DNA from: Ruania albidiflava DSM 18029
GTDB lineage: Bacteria > Actinomycetota > Actinomycetes > Actinomycetales > Beutenbergiaceae
Assembly (NCBI RefSeq): GCF_000421225.1
Contig: NZ_ATWL01000019.1
Coordinates: 1-58,413, forward strand
Direction of reading: 5' to 3'
DNA length: 58,413 bases
Below the pieces are notes generated by a model. That model did no database searches and was not told the DNA's origin. It saw only the letters and a list, made by a program, of their open reading frames with translations. The position numbers and the translations under genes are program-made. Shown piece by piece: positions 26,430 through 35,047 of the stretch (its first letter is position 1; every line of letters begins with the position of its first letter).

Positions 26430-26504
26430 GACGGCGGTGCCTCAGTAGCACCGTTACCCGTGCGCGCTCCAGGGCGCGGCCGCATGTCTGCGGCCGCCGC
26501 CGTC
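26430..26504 (+). other. Structured rplU leader with alternative stems
   Basis: Three local hairpins are visible. CGGTGC/GCACCG (26435-26440, 26448-26453) has a 7-nt loop. CGCGC/GCGCG (26463-26467, 26474-26478) has a 6-nt loop. GCGGCCGC/GCGGCCGC (26476-26483, 26490-26497) also has a 6-nt loop. A competing long-range stem joins GACGGCGG (26430-26437) to CCGCCGTC (26497-26504). The second and third hairpins overlap, and the long-range stem excludes the first. This is the layout of a switching leader, as expected for feedback control of a ribosomal-protein operon. Confidence 0.5.
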
Positions 26505-26548
26505 TCGATGTGAGCGACCGGGTGCCCAGACCGATGCGAGCGACAGAG

Positions 26549-26869
26549 ATGAGCAAGAACGTGGTGTACGCGATCGTCAAGGCCGGCGGCCGTCAGGAGA
26601 AGGTGTCCGTCGGCGACATCGTCGTCGTGGACCGGGTCTCCACCGACGCCGGTGACTCCGTCCAGCTCGAGCCCGTTCTGCTGGTCGACGGCGACACGGT
26701 GACCTCCGAGGCCGATGCGCTGGCGAAGGTGTCCGTGACCGCCGAGGTGGTGCGGGACGAGAAGGGGCCGAAGATCTCCATCGTCAAGTACAAGAACAAG
26801 ACCGGCTACCGCAAGCGGCAGGGTCACCGCCAGCAGCTGACCCGGCTGAAGGTCACCGCCATCGGCTGA
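26549..26869 (+). CDS. rplU: 50S ribosomal protein L21
   Basis: This 106-aa L21 has [56 protein letters not shown]. The ATG at 26549 ([10 protein letters not shown]) is preferred. An upstream ATG at 26534 and GTG codons at 26561/26564 are alternatives, and none has a good Shine-Dalgarno. It binds 23S rRNA near L20. It is followed by rpmA after 50 bp in the conserved rplU-rpmA-obgE order, and is transcribed behind a structured leader that could serve autoregulation. Confidence 0.96.
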   Translation: MSKNVVYAIVKAGGRQEKVSVGDIVVVDRVSTDAGDSVQLEPVLLVDGDTVTSEADALAKVSVTAEVVRDEKGPKISIVKYKNKTGYRKRQGHRQQLTRLKVTAIG

Positions 26870-26919
26870 GGTCACCGGCACCTCGGCATCCAGCTTCTAC
26901 AGACGAAAGGGCCACCACC

Positions 26920-27177
26920 ATGGCAACGAAGAAGGGCGCCAGCTCATCCAAGAACGGGCGCGACTCCAACGCGCAGCGGCTCGGTGTCAAGCGCTTCGGC
27001 GGCGAGACCGTGAAGGCCGGCGAGATCCTCGTCCGCCAGCGGGGCACCCACTTCCACCCGGGTAGCAACGTGGGCCGCGGCGGGGACGACACCCTGTTCG
27101 CGCTCGAGGCCGGATCGGTGCAGTTCGGCAACCGGCGCGGCCGCCGGATCGTGGACGTCGTCCTGGCCGACGCCTGA
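26920..27177 (+). CDS. rpmA: 50S ribosomal protein L27
   Basis: This 85-aa L27 begins [29 protein letters not shown] and contains [28 protein letters not shown]. The basic N-terminal tail reaches the peptidyl-transferase centre. GAAAGG lies upstream of the ATG. There is no N-terminal cleavage extension of the Firmicutes type. It is followed by a strong intrinsic terminator at 27191-27237. Confidence 0.97.
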   Translation: MATKKGASSSKNGRDSNAQRLGVKRFGGETVKAGEILVRQRGTHFHPGSNVGRGGDDTLFALEAGSVQFGNRRGRRIVDVVLADA

Positions 27178-27190
27178 TCCCACAGACCTC

Positions 27191-27237
27191 CGGCGGGGGC
27201 GCAGCGGCGAACGTCGCTGGGCCCCCGCCGTCTTTTT
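27191..27237 (+). terminator. Intrinsic terminator after rpmA
   Basis: A perfect 10-bp GC stem (27191-27200 with 27221-27230) is extended by CAGCG/CGCTG (27202-27206, 27215-27219) and followed by TCTTTTT. It separates the ribosomal-protein unit from obgE-proB, so obgE depends on read-through or on a promoter in the 77 bp before it. Confidence 0.9.
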
Positions 27238-27313
27238 CTCAGGGTGGCCACCGCGTCGGCCGCAGCACACCAGCGGCTGGCGGGGCGCACACCCCAGCGG
27301 AGGGAACCAAGGA

Positions 27314-28822
27314 ATGACCAGCTTCGTCGACCGGGTCGTCCTGCACGCGCGGGGCGGGGACGGCGGCAACGGTTGTGCCTCCGTGCGGCGGGAGAAGTTC
27401 AAGCCCCTGGGCGGGCCGGACGGAGCCAACGGCGGCTCCGGTGGGGACGTGGTGCTGGTCGTCGACCCGCAGACCACCACGCTGCTGGACTATCATCACG
27501 CCCCGCACCGGCGGGCCACCAGCGGCACCCAGGGGATGGGGGACATGCGCACCGGCCGCAACGGCGACGACCTGGAGCTGTTGGTCCCGGACGGCACCGT
27601 GGTCAAGGACACCCATGGCACCGTGCTGGCCGACCTGGTCGGTGCCGGCACCTCCTTCGTGGCCGCCGAGGGTGGCCGCGGCGGTCTGGGCAACGCTGCG
27701 CTGGCCTCTCCGCGGCGCAAGGCCCCCGGGTTCGCGCTGCTCGGTGAGCCCGGCCAGGAACGGGACCTGGTGCTGGAGCTGAAGACGGTCGCGGACGTGG
27801 CCCTGGTGGGCTACCCGAGTGCGGGGAAGTCGTCGCTCATCGCCGCACTTTCCGCGGCGCGGCCGAAGATCGCCGACTACCCGTTCACCACGCTGGTACC
27901 CAACCTCGGAGTGGTGCAGGCCGGCTCGGCACGGTTCACCGTGGCGGACGTGCCCGGTCTGATCCCCGGCGCCAGCGAAGGTCGGGGCCTGGGTCTGGAG
28001 TTCCTCCGGCACATCGAACGCTGCGCGGTGATCGTGCACGTGCTCGACTGCGCCACCCTGGAACCCGGTCGGGACCCGATCAGCGACCTGGAGGTGATCC
28101 AGGCCGAGCTGGCCGCCTATGCCGACGCGCTGGCGGACACCGGGATCGCCGGGGGGCGGCTGCCGCTGACGCAGCGCCCCCAGCTGGTGGCGCTGAACAA
28201 GATCGACGTGCCCGAGGCGCGCGACCTGGCCGAGCTGGTCCGACCCGAGCTGGAGCAGCGCGGGCTGCGGGTATTCGAGATCTCGACGGCGGCCCACGAG
28301 GGGCTCCGGCCGCTCACCTTCGCGCTGGCCGAGCTGGTCACAGCGGCTCGCGCCGCCGAACCGGCCCCGGAGCCGACCCGGATCGTGATCCGCCCAGCAG
28401 CCGTGGACGACGCCGGGTTCACCATCACCAGGCGACAGACCGACCACGTCTACTACCTGGTGCGTGGTGACAAGCCGGAACGGTGGGTGCGGCAGACCGA
28501 CTTCGCCAACGACGAGGCAGTCGGCTACCTGGCCGACCGGCTGGCCCGGCTCGGTGTGGAGGAAGGGCTGTTCGCCGCCGGTGCGCAGGCTGGCGACGAG
28601 GTGGTGATCGGCGACGGCCCGGACGGGGTGGTCTTCGACTGGGAGCCGACGATGACCACCGGTGCTGAGCACCTGGTCGGACCCCGTGGCAGCGACGCGC
28701 GCCTGGAGGACCGCAGCCGACCCACCCGGGCGGAGAAACGGGAGCAGTTCCACCAGCGGATGGACGCCAAGGCCGCAGCCCGGCAGGAGCTGTGGGCAGA
28801 GGACGAGGACCGGCGGTCGTGA
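27314..28822 (+). CDS. obgE: Obg-family GTPase
   Basis: This 502-aa protein has the three Obg parts. The glycine-rich N-terminal fold starts [26 protein letters not shown]. The G domain has [11 protein letters not shown] near residue 166, [12 protein letters not shown] and NKID. A C-terminal OCT domain around residues 350-430 reads [17 protein letters not shown]. An additional charged tail follows. Obg acts in late 50S assembly and stress signalling. AGGGAACCAAGGA lies just upstream of the ATG. Its stop overlaps the GTG of proB by four bases (GTGA), so the two are translationally coupled. Confidence 0.96.
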   Translation: MTSFVDRVVLHARGGDGGNGCASVRREKFKPLGGPDGANGGSGGDVVLVVDPQTTTLLDYHHAPHRRATSGTQGMGDMRTGRNGDDLELLVPDGTVVKDTHGTVLADLVGAGTSFVAAEGGRGGLGNAALASPRRKAPGFALLGEPGQERDLVLELKTVADVALVGYPSAGKSSLIAALSAARPKIADYPFTTLVPNLGVVQAGSARFTVADVPGLIPGASEGRGLGLEFLRHIERCAVIVHVLDCATLEPGRDPISDLEVIQAELAAYADALADTGIAGGRLPLTQRPQLVALNKIDVPEARDLAELVRPELEQRGLRVFEISTAAHEGLRPLTFALAELVTAARAAEPAPEPTRIVIRPAAVDDAGFTITRRQTDHVYYLVRGDKPERWVRQTDFANDEAVGYLADRLARLGVEEGLFAAGAQAGDEVVIGDGPDGVVFDWEPTMTTGAEHLVGPRGSDARLEDRSRPTRAEKREQFHQRMDAKAAARQELWAEDEDRRS

Positions 28823-29991
28823 CGCCGGCGCTGCAGGACCGCGCTGCGCTCACCGACCCCGCACGCGCCCACCGGCTGGTGGTCAAGGTCGGGTCGTCCT
28901 CGCTCACCGATGCCGCCGGACGGCTGGACGTGGTCAAGCTCACCCGGCTGGTGGACGTGCTTGCCCGCCGGATCGAGGCAGGCAGCCAGGTGACGCTGGT
29001 CTCCTCTGGTGCGATCGCCTCCGCGCTGACCGTGCTCGGCCTGTCCGGCCGGCCACGCGAGCTGTCCATGGCGCAGGCGGCCGCCTCGGTGGGGCAAGGG
29101 TTGCTGATGGCGCACTACACCCGCGCGTTCGCCACCCACAAGCTGCACGTGGGACAGGTGCTGCTCACGGTGGAGGACGTGATCCGGCGCAGCCACTACC
29201 GGAACGCTCAGAGCGCGCTGAACCGTCTCCTCGACCTCGGTGTGGTGCCGGTGGTGAACGAGAACGACACCGTCGCCACCCATGAGATCCGGTTCGGGGA
29301 CAACGACCGGCTCGCCGCCCTCGTCTCGCACCTGACCCGCGCGGACGTGCTGCTGCTGCTCACCGACGTGGACGCCCTCTACGACGGCCCACCATCACGG
29401 CCGGGCAGCGCCCGGGTACCGCTGGTGACCGGGCCGGAGGACCTGGACGGACTGGAGATCACCGCTCCCGGCTCGCGCGTGGGCACCGGGGGGATGGTCA
29501 CCAAGGTGGAGGCCGCCCGGATCGCCACGGGTTCGGGCATCCCGGTGCTGCTGACCAGCGCGGAGAACGCTGCCGCAGCTCTGCAGGGCGCGGATGTGGG
29601 CACCTGGTTCGCGCCGACCGGGCGTCGGATCCGCACCCGGCGGCTGTGGCTCGCGCACGCAGCACACACCCGCGGCCAGGTGATCCTGGACGATGGTGCG
29701 GTGCGGGCAATCACCGTGGGAAAGAAGTCGCTGCTGGCGGCCGGGGTGACCGGGGTGCACGGCGAGTTCGAGGTGGGCGACCCGGTGGACCTGGTGGACA
29801 CCCGAGGGGTGGTCGTGGCCCGCGGGCTGGTGGCCTACTCCGCGGACGAGCTCCCCACCCGCATGGGCCGGACCTCGGCCCAGCTGCGGGAGAGCTTCGG
29901 CGACGGCAACGACCGGGAGGTGGTGCACCGTGACGACCTGGTCGCCGTGCACCAGCCCCGCCAGCAGATGGGGACCTCTCCCTCTCCGTGA
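28819..29991 (+). CDS. proB: Glutamate 5-kinase
   Basis: This 390-aa protein has an amino-acid kinase domain ([62 protein letters not shown]) and a C-terminal PUA domain from about residue 285. It catalyses the first step of proline synthesis. The GTG at 28819 is chosen because it overlaps the obgE stop; an upstream GTG at 28792 would add nine residues inside obgE. proA, normally close by, is 11.8 kb downstream here, separated by an accessory block. Confidence 0.95.
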   Translation: MTPALQDRAALTDPARAHRLVVKVGSSSLTDAAGRLDVVKLTRLVDVLARRIEAGSQVTLVSSGAIASALTVLGLSGRPRELSMAQAAASVGQGLLMAHYTRAFATHKLHVGQVLLTVEDVIRRSHYRNAQSALNRLLDLGVVPVVNENDTVATHEIRFGDNDRLAALVSHLTRADVLLLLTDVDALYDGPPSRPGSARVPLVTGPEDLDGLEITAPGSRVGTGGMVTKVEAARIATGSGIPVLLTSAENAAAALQGADVGTWFAPTGRRIRTRRLWLAHAAHTRGQVILDDGAVRAITVGKKSLLAAGVTGVHGEFEVGDPVDLVDTRGVVVARGLVAYSADELPTRMGRTSAQLRESFGDGNDREVVHRDDLVAVHQPRQQMGTSPSP

Positions 29992-30082
29992 TCCGCCGCC
30001 GAGGTGGCAGGATGGCGACCGTGCGAACGCTGCGGCCGACCCGGCCGGGCGGTACTGGACTGCTCGTGCGAAGGGGAGGCGG

Positions 30083-30607
30083 ATGAGGGCGAGGCGCCCA
30101 CACGCAGGTATGTCGAAGGCCGAGGTGCGCCTCGCGGTCACCGGTCACCGCGCCTTCGACGACGCCGCAGCTGAGCACATCCGGTCCCGGGTGGTGCTGC
30201 TGCTGGAGACGCTGTCCGCCGCCGGTCCGGTGCGGGTGGTCACCAACCTCGCCGAGGGAGCAGACCAGCTGGTCGCGGAGGCAGCCGTGCAGCGCCGCCT
30301 CCCGCTGGAGGTGATCGTCCCAGCGGCCGGGTACGCCGAGAGCCTGCCGGAGCCGGACCAGCGTCGCTTCACCGAGCTGCGCACCGCGGCTGCGTCGGTG
30401 CGCACCCTCGACCACCCTGCGCCCTCGCCCGCTGCCTACCGTGCAGCCGGTCTGGCGATGCTGGCCGAGGCCGACCTGCTGCTGGCGATCTGGGACGGCG
30501 GTGCGGTCCGCGGCACCGGGGGTTCCGCCGAGGTCGTAGCACACGCCCGCGAGCTCGGCCTGCCGGTCGAGGTGATCTGGCCCCCCGGCTACGCCCGGCC
30601 GGCCTGA
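30083..30607 (+). CDS. SLOG-like nucleotide-binding Rossmann protein
   Basis: This 174-aa protein opens with the strand RLAVTGHRAF, then VVTNLAEGADQLVAEAAV, LEVIVP, AYRAAGLAMLAEADLLLAIWDG and GTGGSAEVVAHARELGLPVEVIWPPG. This order (GHR, EGAD, D-x-x-x-A-x-W-D-G, GGT/S-A-E) is that of SLOG/LOG-type domains, which bind nucleotide derivatives and recur in prokaryotic conflict systems. The ATG at 30083 follows AAGGGGAGG; an ATG at 30110 is possible. It ends 9 bp before the membrane TIR-like gene, so the pair is almost certainly co-transcribed. No effector domain is attached. The ligand is unknown and the SLOG call is by motif. Confidence 0.65.
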   Translation: MRARRPHAGMSKAEVRLAVTGHRAFDDAAAEHIRSRVVLLLETLSAAGPVRVVTNLAEGADQLVAEAAVQRRLPLEVIVPAAGYAESLPEPDQRRFTELRTAAASVRTLDHPAPSPAAYRAAGLAMLAEADLLLAIWDGGAVRGTGGSAEVVAHARELGLPVEVIWPPGYARPA

Positions 30608-30619
30608 CCAAGGGGGATG

Positions 30620-32464
30620 ATGAGGCGAGCCCTGACCCGGGTGGGGCTGTTGCTGCTGGTGAGCTGCGCCGTCGTGCTGGGCAGCACGCTGCCCGTTGCA
30701 GCAGACGAGACGCCGCCGTGGAGCCCCGGGGACGAGTGGGGCACGGCCACCTCCACCGAGCTCTCCCAGTGGGGGCGTTCGGATGCCTGCGATGTGGGCC
30801 AGGAGTGGGTCTGGACCGGCCCGGGAGGTCAGATCACCTGGAGCACAGTACGCTGCGACGGGGCGAGCACCGCCCGGGGCGCGGCGCTGTGGCAGCAGCC
30901 GGACGGTCACACCCTGCCCGAGGCCAGCGTCCTGGCCGGCGGCGAGGAGCAGGTGTGGTGGCTGCCGGCATCGGACCAGCTGGTCCGGCGCTGGGTGCAG
31001 GATCTCGAGGCGGAGAACGACGCTGTCTTCGTGGAGGTCAGCAGCACCTGTTCCCGCGATGACCCGCGAGCGTGTGCGCAGGAGACGGCATGGGTGGCCC
31101 AAGGGGTCGCCGCCGCGATGGACGGCGAGGTGGAACGGGTCGAGTACGGGCTGGTGGATGCGATCGTCATGGCACTGGTCGGCCCGTCCCTGCTCTGGGC
31201 CGTGCTCGTGCTCCCGTGGCGGAGCATCACCGCACTGCTGCGGCCGCGGTACCTGATGACGGCGGACCCGCCCCGGGTGCAGGACCTCACCCGGCAGGTG
31301 TTGCTGGCCCGCACCGGGCGCGCGGTACGCAAGGTGGTGTGGACGCTGGCCGGCTCCTTCCTGGTGCTGGTGCTGGCGCTCGCCGTCGAAGGGGACGACG
31401 GTGCCATGGGCGCTGCGGTGATCTTCGGAGTGCCGGCCATCGCGCTGCTGGCCCTCACCTACCGGTTCGCACCACCGCACCCGGTGGAACGCGGGCGCAG
31501 GGTGTCCTTGGCGGACACCGGCGCCCGTGGTGTGCTCGGCGTGGCCCTGACCACGATCGCCTACGGACTGCTGCCGGTGCTGCTGCTGGTCTACCTGCTC
31601 GTCGCCGTGTACGGCTCGTTCGTGCCGGGCTGGCCGGTGACCTCCGCAGCCGGGCTGGCCGGGCGCCCGGAGCCGCTGGTGGGCCAGTTCTACACCCTGG
31701 CCATGCACCTGGGACGCAACCCGTTGTCGGCCTTGTTCGTGCTGCTCGTTCCCGGTCTGCTGGTGCTGTTCGCCCTCGACCTGCTCGGGCAACGGCTCCG
31801 TGCCGCCGGGATGGCGCAGGTGCTCGCCCACGACCGGCGACCGCACTACCTGTACCTGCGCAGCTTCGACGAGGACACGCTGCGCATGCCGGGTCTGCTC
31901 CGCCGGCGCGGGCTGATCGGTGGGCTCACCGTGCTGCGCCGGGTGCGGTTCGAGGAGGTGCTGGTGCGTCAGCTGTCCATGACCGGTCCGGTGATCGCGA
32001 TCGCCCCACCCGGCACCCGGCTGCCCCCCATCGGTGCAGCGCGGGCCAGCTTCAGCAACGAGGAGTGGCAGCAGCACGTGGAGCGCTACGCCCGCACCGC
32101 CCGCGCAGTGGTGCTCTCGGCCACCCCGCGTGAGGTGCGCGCCGGGTTCGGCTGGGAGATCGACCTGGTCGCCCATCGGATCGGGCACCGCAGGGTGATG
32201 GTGGTGCTGGGGCCGTGGTCCCGGACGCAGCTGGCCAGCAGGTGGCGGCAGTTCTGCCAGGCGGTGGCGCACCTACCGTTGTTCGCCCCGATGGCGCTGC
32301 CGTGGGTGCCGCCCGGGGTGCAGGTGCTCGCGCACAGCGACCGGCAGGGCTGGCGCGCCTGGGGAGCACGTGGACGGACCGACTGGACCTACACGATGGC
32401 CGTGGACCAGGCCACCCGGGAGTACCTGCCGGACTGGTCCGGACCGACCGGGCTACCGTGGTGA
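30620..32464 (+). CDS. Multi-pass membrane protein with C-terminal TIR-like domain
   Basis: This 614-aa protein has a signal peptide (GLLLLVSCAVVLGSTLPVAA) and an extracytoplasmic region of about 150 residues with Cys pairs. About five membrane segments follow (roughly 177-200, 238-256, 261-284, 304-335, 367-389), then a cytoplasmic domain of about 200 residues. That domain starts HYLYLRSFDEDTLRMP, continues RFEEVLVRQL-SMTGPVIAIAPPGTRLPP, EEWQQHVERYARTARAVVLSA, and ends the core with GFGWEIDLVAH. Strand/helix order and the Glu after W (near residue 512) resemble a divergent TIR fold. GGGGG immediately upstream favours the ATG at 30620 over the one at 30617. Neighbours are a SLOG-like gene and an AsnB-like gene. 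Function is unknown; effector or signalling roles are inference. Confidence 0.6.
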   Translation: MRRALTRVGLLLLVSCAVVLGSTLPVAADETPPWSPGDEWGTATSTELSQWGRSDACDVGQEWVWTGPGGQITWSTVRCDGASTARGAALWQQPDGHTLPEASVLAGGEEQVWWLPASDQLVRRWVQDLEAENDAVFVEVSSTCSRDDPRACAQETAWVAQGVAAAMDGEVERVEYGLVDAIVMALVGPSLLWAVLVLPWRSITALLRPRYLMTADPPRVQDLTRQVLLARTGRAVRKVVWTLAGSFLVLVLALAVEGDDGAMGAAVIFGVPAIALLALTYRFAPPHPVERGRRVSLADTGARGVLGVALTTIAYGLLPVLLLVYLLVAVYGSFVPGWPVTSAAGLAGRPEPLVGQFYTLAMHLGRNPLSALFVLLVPGLLVLFALDLLGQRLRAAGMAQVLAHDRRPHYLYLRSFDEDTLRMPGLLRRRGLIGGLTVLRRVRFEEVLVRQLSMTGPVIAIAPPGTRLPPIGAARASFSNEEWQQHVERYARTARAVVLSATPREVRAGFGWEIDLVAHRIGHRRVMVVLGPWSRTQLASRWRQFCQAVAHLPLFAPMALPWVPPGVQVLAHSDRQGWRAWGARGRTDWTYTMAVDQATREYLPDWSGPTGLPW

Positions 32465-32488
32465 GCACACGCGGACGAGTGAGGAGAC

Positions 32489-34009
32489 ATGTCGGCGATC
32501 GTTGCAGCGCACGGCCCCTTCGATGAGCGGCTCGGGCACCGGATGCTGGCGCGGATGGCGCACCGTGGCCCGGACGGGTGTGGCGGGCGGCAGGTGGGAC
32601 CGTCCTGGGTGGGTGCTCGCTACCTGGCGATCACCGATCCGCAGACCGGTGCCCAACCGCTGTCCGGCAGCAGGCGGGACATCGCCCTGGTCGGCGACGG
32701 CGAGATCTACAACCACCGGCGCATCCGGGCCAGGCTGGGCAGCGACCGGTTCGCCACCGGATCGGACCTGGAGGCCGCCCTGCAGCTCTACAAGGACGAG
32801 GGCGTGGCTGCGTTCGAGGAGCTGTGGGGGACGTTCGCGCTAGTTGTGGCCGGGGCGGACGGATCCTTCGCCGCCGCTCGGGACGTGCTGGGTATCGCGC
32901 CGTTGTACTGGGCCCGGCGCGGCGAGACCACCCTGTTCGCCTCGGAGCTGAAGGCCTTCGACGAGGACTGGCGGCCGCTGGTGGAACCCTTCCCGCCCGG
33001 GCACTCCTGGACACCGGCGGACGGGCTGGTGGCAGGTCCGGCGTTTCCCGGGAGCGCCCCGGTGCTGCTGAAGAGTCGTGCGCCGGGGGAGGCACCGCCG
33101 TCGTGGGTGTTCGACGCGATCCGGGAGACGTTGGTGCGGGCGGTGCAACGCAACCTGGACGCCACAGTGCCGGTAGGTGTGCTGCTCTCCGGAGGAGTGG
33201 ACTCCAGCATCGTCGCCGCGATCGCCGCACGGTTGGCGGCCCGCCAGGGAGAACAGCTGCCGACCTTTGCTGTCGGTCTGGAGGGCAGCCGTGACCTGGC
33301 GGCAGCCCGCACGGTGGCCGAGCACGTGGGCACCGACCACCACGAGCTGGTGTACACCGCCGAGGACGCGATCAGGCTCGTGCCACAGATCATCGGTGAG
33401 CTGGAGTCCTTCGACCCCACGCTGGTGCACAGCGCGGTACCGCACCACCTGGTCGCTTCGTTGGCGGCCGAGCACGTGCGGGTGGTGCTCGCCGGTGAGG
33501 GTGCCGACGAGCTGTTCGCCGGCTACAGCCACTACGGGCGGCACGACACCGGGGAGGCGTTGCACGAGGACCTGCTGGCCACCTTGGAGGGGATGCACAT
33601 CGGCGGCCTGCAGCGGGTGGACCGGGTCGCTGCAGCGCACGGGATCGAGCCCCGGCTGCCGTTCCTCGACCTGGACTTCGTGGAGCTGGCCCTGGCCCTG
33701 CCGCCCGGGTGGAAGCTGCTGGAAGAGGACCGGCCGGCGAAGTGGTTGCTCCGGCAGGCCTTCGACGGCTGGCTCCCGGAGGAGGTGCTCTGGCGGCGCA
33801 AGGAACAGTTCGGTGAGGGCACCGGTATGAACACTGTGCTGCGGGACCACTTCGAGCAGCAGGTCACCGCCCAGGACCTGGCCGCTGCGGCGCCGTCCCT
33901 CGAGCCGCCGCTGCGCACTCGGGAGGAGCTGGCCTACTTCCAGGTCTTCGTGGCCGCACTGCCCGGCATCGACCCGCAGCGCACTGTCGGTCGGTTCGTC
34001 GAGGCGTGA
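32489..34009 (+). CDS. Asparagine synthetase B-like protein with a destroyed glutaminase site
   Basis: This 506-aa protein has both AsnB domains. The ATP-pyrophosphatase half is intact: VLLSGGVDSSIVAAIAA, GEGADELFAGYSHYG, LPFLDLDFVELAL, and the catalytic-type Lys in RPAKWLLRQAF. The Ntn glutaminase half is altered at its key residues. The nucleophilic Cys after Met is Ser2 (MSAIVAA), the Gln-binding Arg of R-L-S-I is Tyr45, and the Asn of NGEIYN is Asp70. Glu72 and Asp93 remain. It should not use glutamine and may be ammonia-dependent or act on another acid. It starts 24 bp after the TIR-like gene (AGGAG, short spacer), so it may belong to that operon. A glutaminase is encoded 5 kb away. Confidence 0.8.
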   Translation: MSAIVAAHGPFDERLGHRMLARMAHRGPDGCGGRQVGPSWVGARYLAITDPQTGAQPLSGSRRDIALVGDGEIYNHRRIRARLGSDRFATGSDLEAALQLYKDEGVAAFEELWGTFALVVAGADGSFAAARDVLGIAPLYWARRGETTLFASELKAFDEDWRPLVEPFPPGHSWTPADGLVAGPAFPGSAPVLLKSRAPGEAPPSWVFDAIRETLVRAVQRNLDATVPVGVLLSGGVDSSIVAAIAARLAARQGEQLPTFAVGLEGSRDLAAARTVAEHVGTDHHELVYTAEDAIRLVPQIIGELESFDPTLVHSAVPHHLVASLAAEHVRVVLAGEGADELFAGYSHYGRHDTGEALHEDLLATLEGMHIGGLQRVDRVAAAHGIEPRLPFLDLDFVELALALPPGWKLLEEDRPAKWLLRQAFDGWLPEEVLWRRKEQFGEGTGMNTVLRDHFEQQVTAQDLAAAAPSLEPPLRTREELAYFQVFVAALPGIDPQRTVGRFVEA

Positions 34010-34048
34010 CCGCGGCGCGCTCGCTCGCAGTGGAGCGCCGCGCCGCGG
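34010..34048. terminator. Bidirectional hairpin between convergent genes
   Basis: CCGCGGCG (34010-34017) pairs with CGCCGCGG (34041-34048). The inner stem CGCTC/GAGCG (34018-34022, 34033-34037) has a 3-nt bulge. It separates the AsnB-like gene from the convergent binding-protein gene that ends at 34061. There is no T-tract. Confidence 0.55.
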
Positions 34049-34060
34049 CCGATGGTCGCA

Positions 34061-34993
34061 TCAGTCGAGCAGACCCTGCTCGTCGAGCCACTCCTCGGCG
34101 ACATCGCGGGGCTGCTCCCCGTCGTTGTCCACACGGCCGTTCAGGTCCGTGATCACCTCGCCGGTGAGTGCCTCGCTGATCGGCGCCATGATGTCGGCGA
34201 TCTCGGGGTACTCCTCCAGCGTCTCCTCGCGCAGCGTCACCGCCGCGGCGTACTCCACGAAGAAGCCCTGGTCGTCCTCGAGCACGGTCAGGTCGTTGGA
34301 GACGATGCGCGCGTCGGTGGAGAACACCTCCCCGAACTGGCACTCCTGGCCGACCTGGGTGTAGATCAGGTTGAGGTCGAGCTCGACCACCGAGGTGAAC
34401 TCGAAGTCGTAGGCCTCCTGCAAGCCGGGCAGACCATCGTCCCGGTTGATGAACTCGCTGGCCGCGCACACCACGCCCTGGTCCGGGTTGGCCGTGATGA
34501 ACTCCGCCATCTCGGTGGAGTTCGTCAGGCCGTTCTGCTCGGCGAAGTCGGTCTTGGTGGCGATCCGGTAGGTGTTCTCGAAGTTCGCTGGCTGCAACCA
34601 GGCGATCCCGTTCTCCGCATCCTCCTCGGCGACGGCGGAGTACAGGTCCTCCGGGACGTCTTCGGTGGTGTGCCCGAGGATGTTCACCCAGCCGGTCCCG
34701 GTGTAGTCCCAGTAGATGTCGATCTCACCGGACTCCAACGCTTCGCGGACCGTGGCGCTGCCGGCCAGACCGGTCTGGTCGGTGACCTCGGCCCCGGCGT
34801 TCTCCAGTGCGAGCGCGGTGATCTGGCCCAGGACGATGGACTCGGTGAATTCCTTGGAGCCGACCGTGAGCTGCGCACCGGCCAACGGGCCGTCGGAGCT
34901 GCCGCCGCCGTCGTCACCGCCGCAGCCGGCGAGCCCCAGGAGCAGGGCGAGTCCGCCGGCGGTCAGTGCAGTACGGGTTGATGTTCTAGTCAT
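34061..34993 (-). CDS. Osmoprotectant (betaine/choline-type) ABC transporter substrate-binding lipoprotein
   Basis: This 310-aa lipoprotein has the signal sequence and lipobox LALLLGLAGC (lipidated Cys at about residue 24). It has an OpuAC/ProX-like fold: LTVGSKEFTESIVLGQITALALENAG, SGEIDIYWDYTGTGW, and a C-terminal EEWLDEQGLLD. It captures a quaternary amine such as glycine betaine, choline or carnitine outside the membrane. It is the last of four same-strand genes (permease, ATPase, permease, binding protein); 54 bp separate it from the preceding permease. Ligand specificity is by family only. Confidence 0.88.
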   Translation of the reverse strand: MTRTSTRTALTAGGLALLLGLAGCGGDDGGGSSDGPLAGAQLTVGSKEFTESIVLGQITALALENAGAEVTDQTGLAGSATVREALESGEIDIYWDYTGTGWVNILGHTTEDVPEDLYSAVAEEDAENGIAWLQPANFENTYRIATKTDFAEQNGLTNSTEMAEFITANPDQGVVCAASEFINRDDGLPGLQEAYDFEFTSVVELDLNLIYTQVGQECQFGEVFSTDARIVSNDLTVLEDDQGFFVEYAAAVTLREETLEEYPEIADIMAPISEALTGEVITDLNGRVDNDGEQPRDVAEEWLDEQGLLD

Positions 34994-35047
34994 CGGTGTC
35001 TCCTCGTGGTGGGCGGGTGATGGGTGGGACCCGGGGACCGGCCGATC

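Noticed and set aside
29711-32272. 853-codon antisense frame across proB, SLOG and TIR-like genes
   Set aside because: It spans several real genes on the opposite strand, is rich in Gln/His/Arg/Gly and has no start signal or domain; a shadow of third-position GC bias.
32489-32500. A hidden M-C-G start for the AsnB-like protein
   Set aside because: The ATG is followed directly by TCG GCG ATC GTT; neither frame shift nor upstream start yields Cys at position 2, so the Ser is real.
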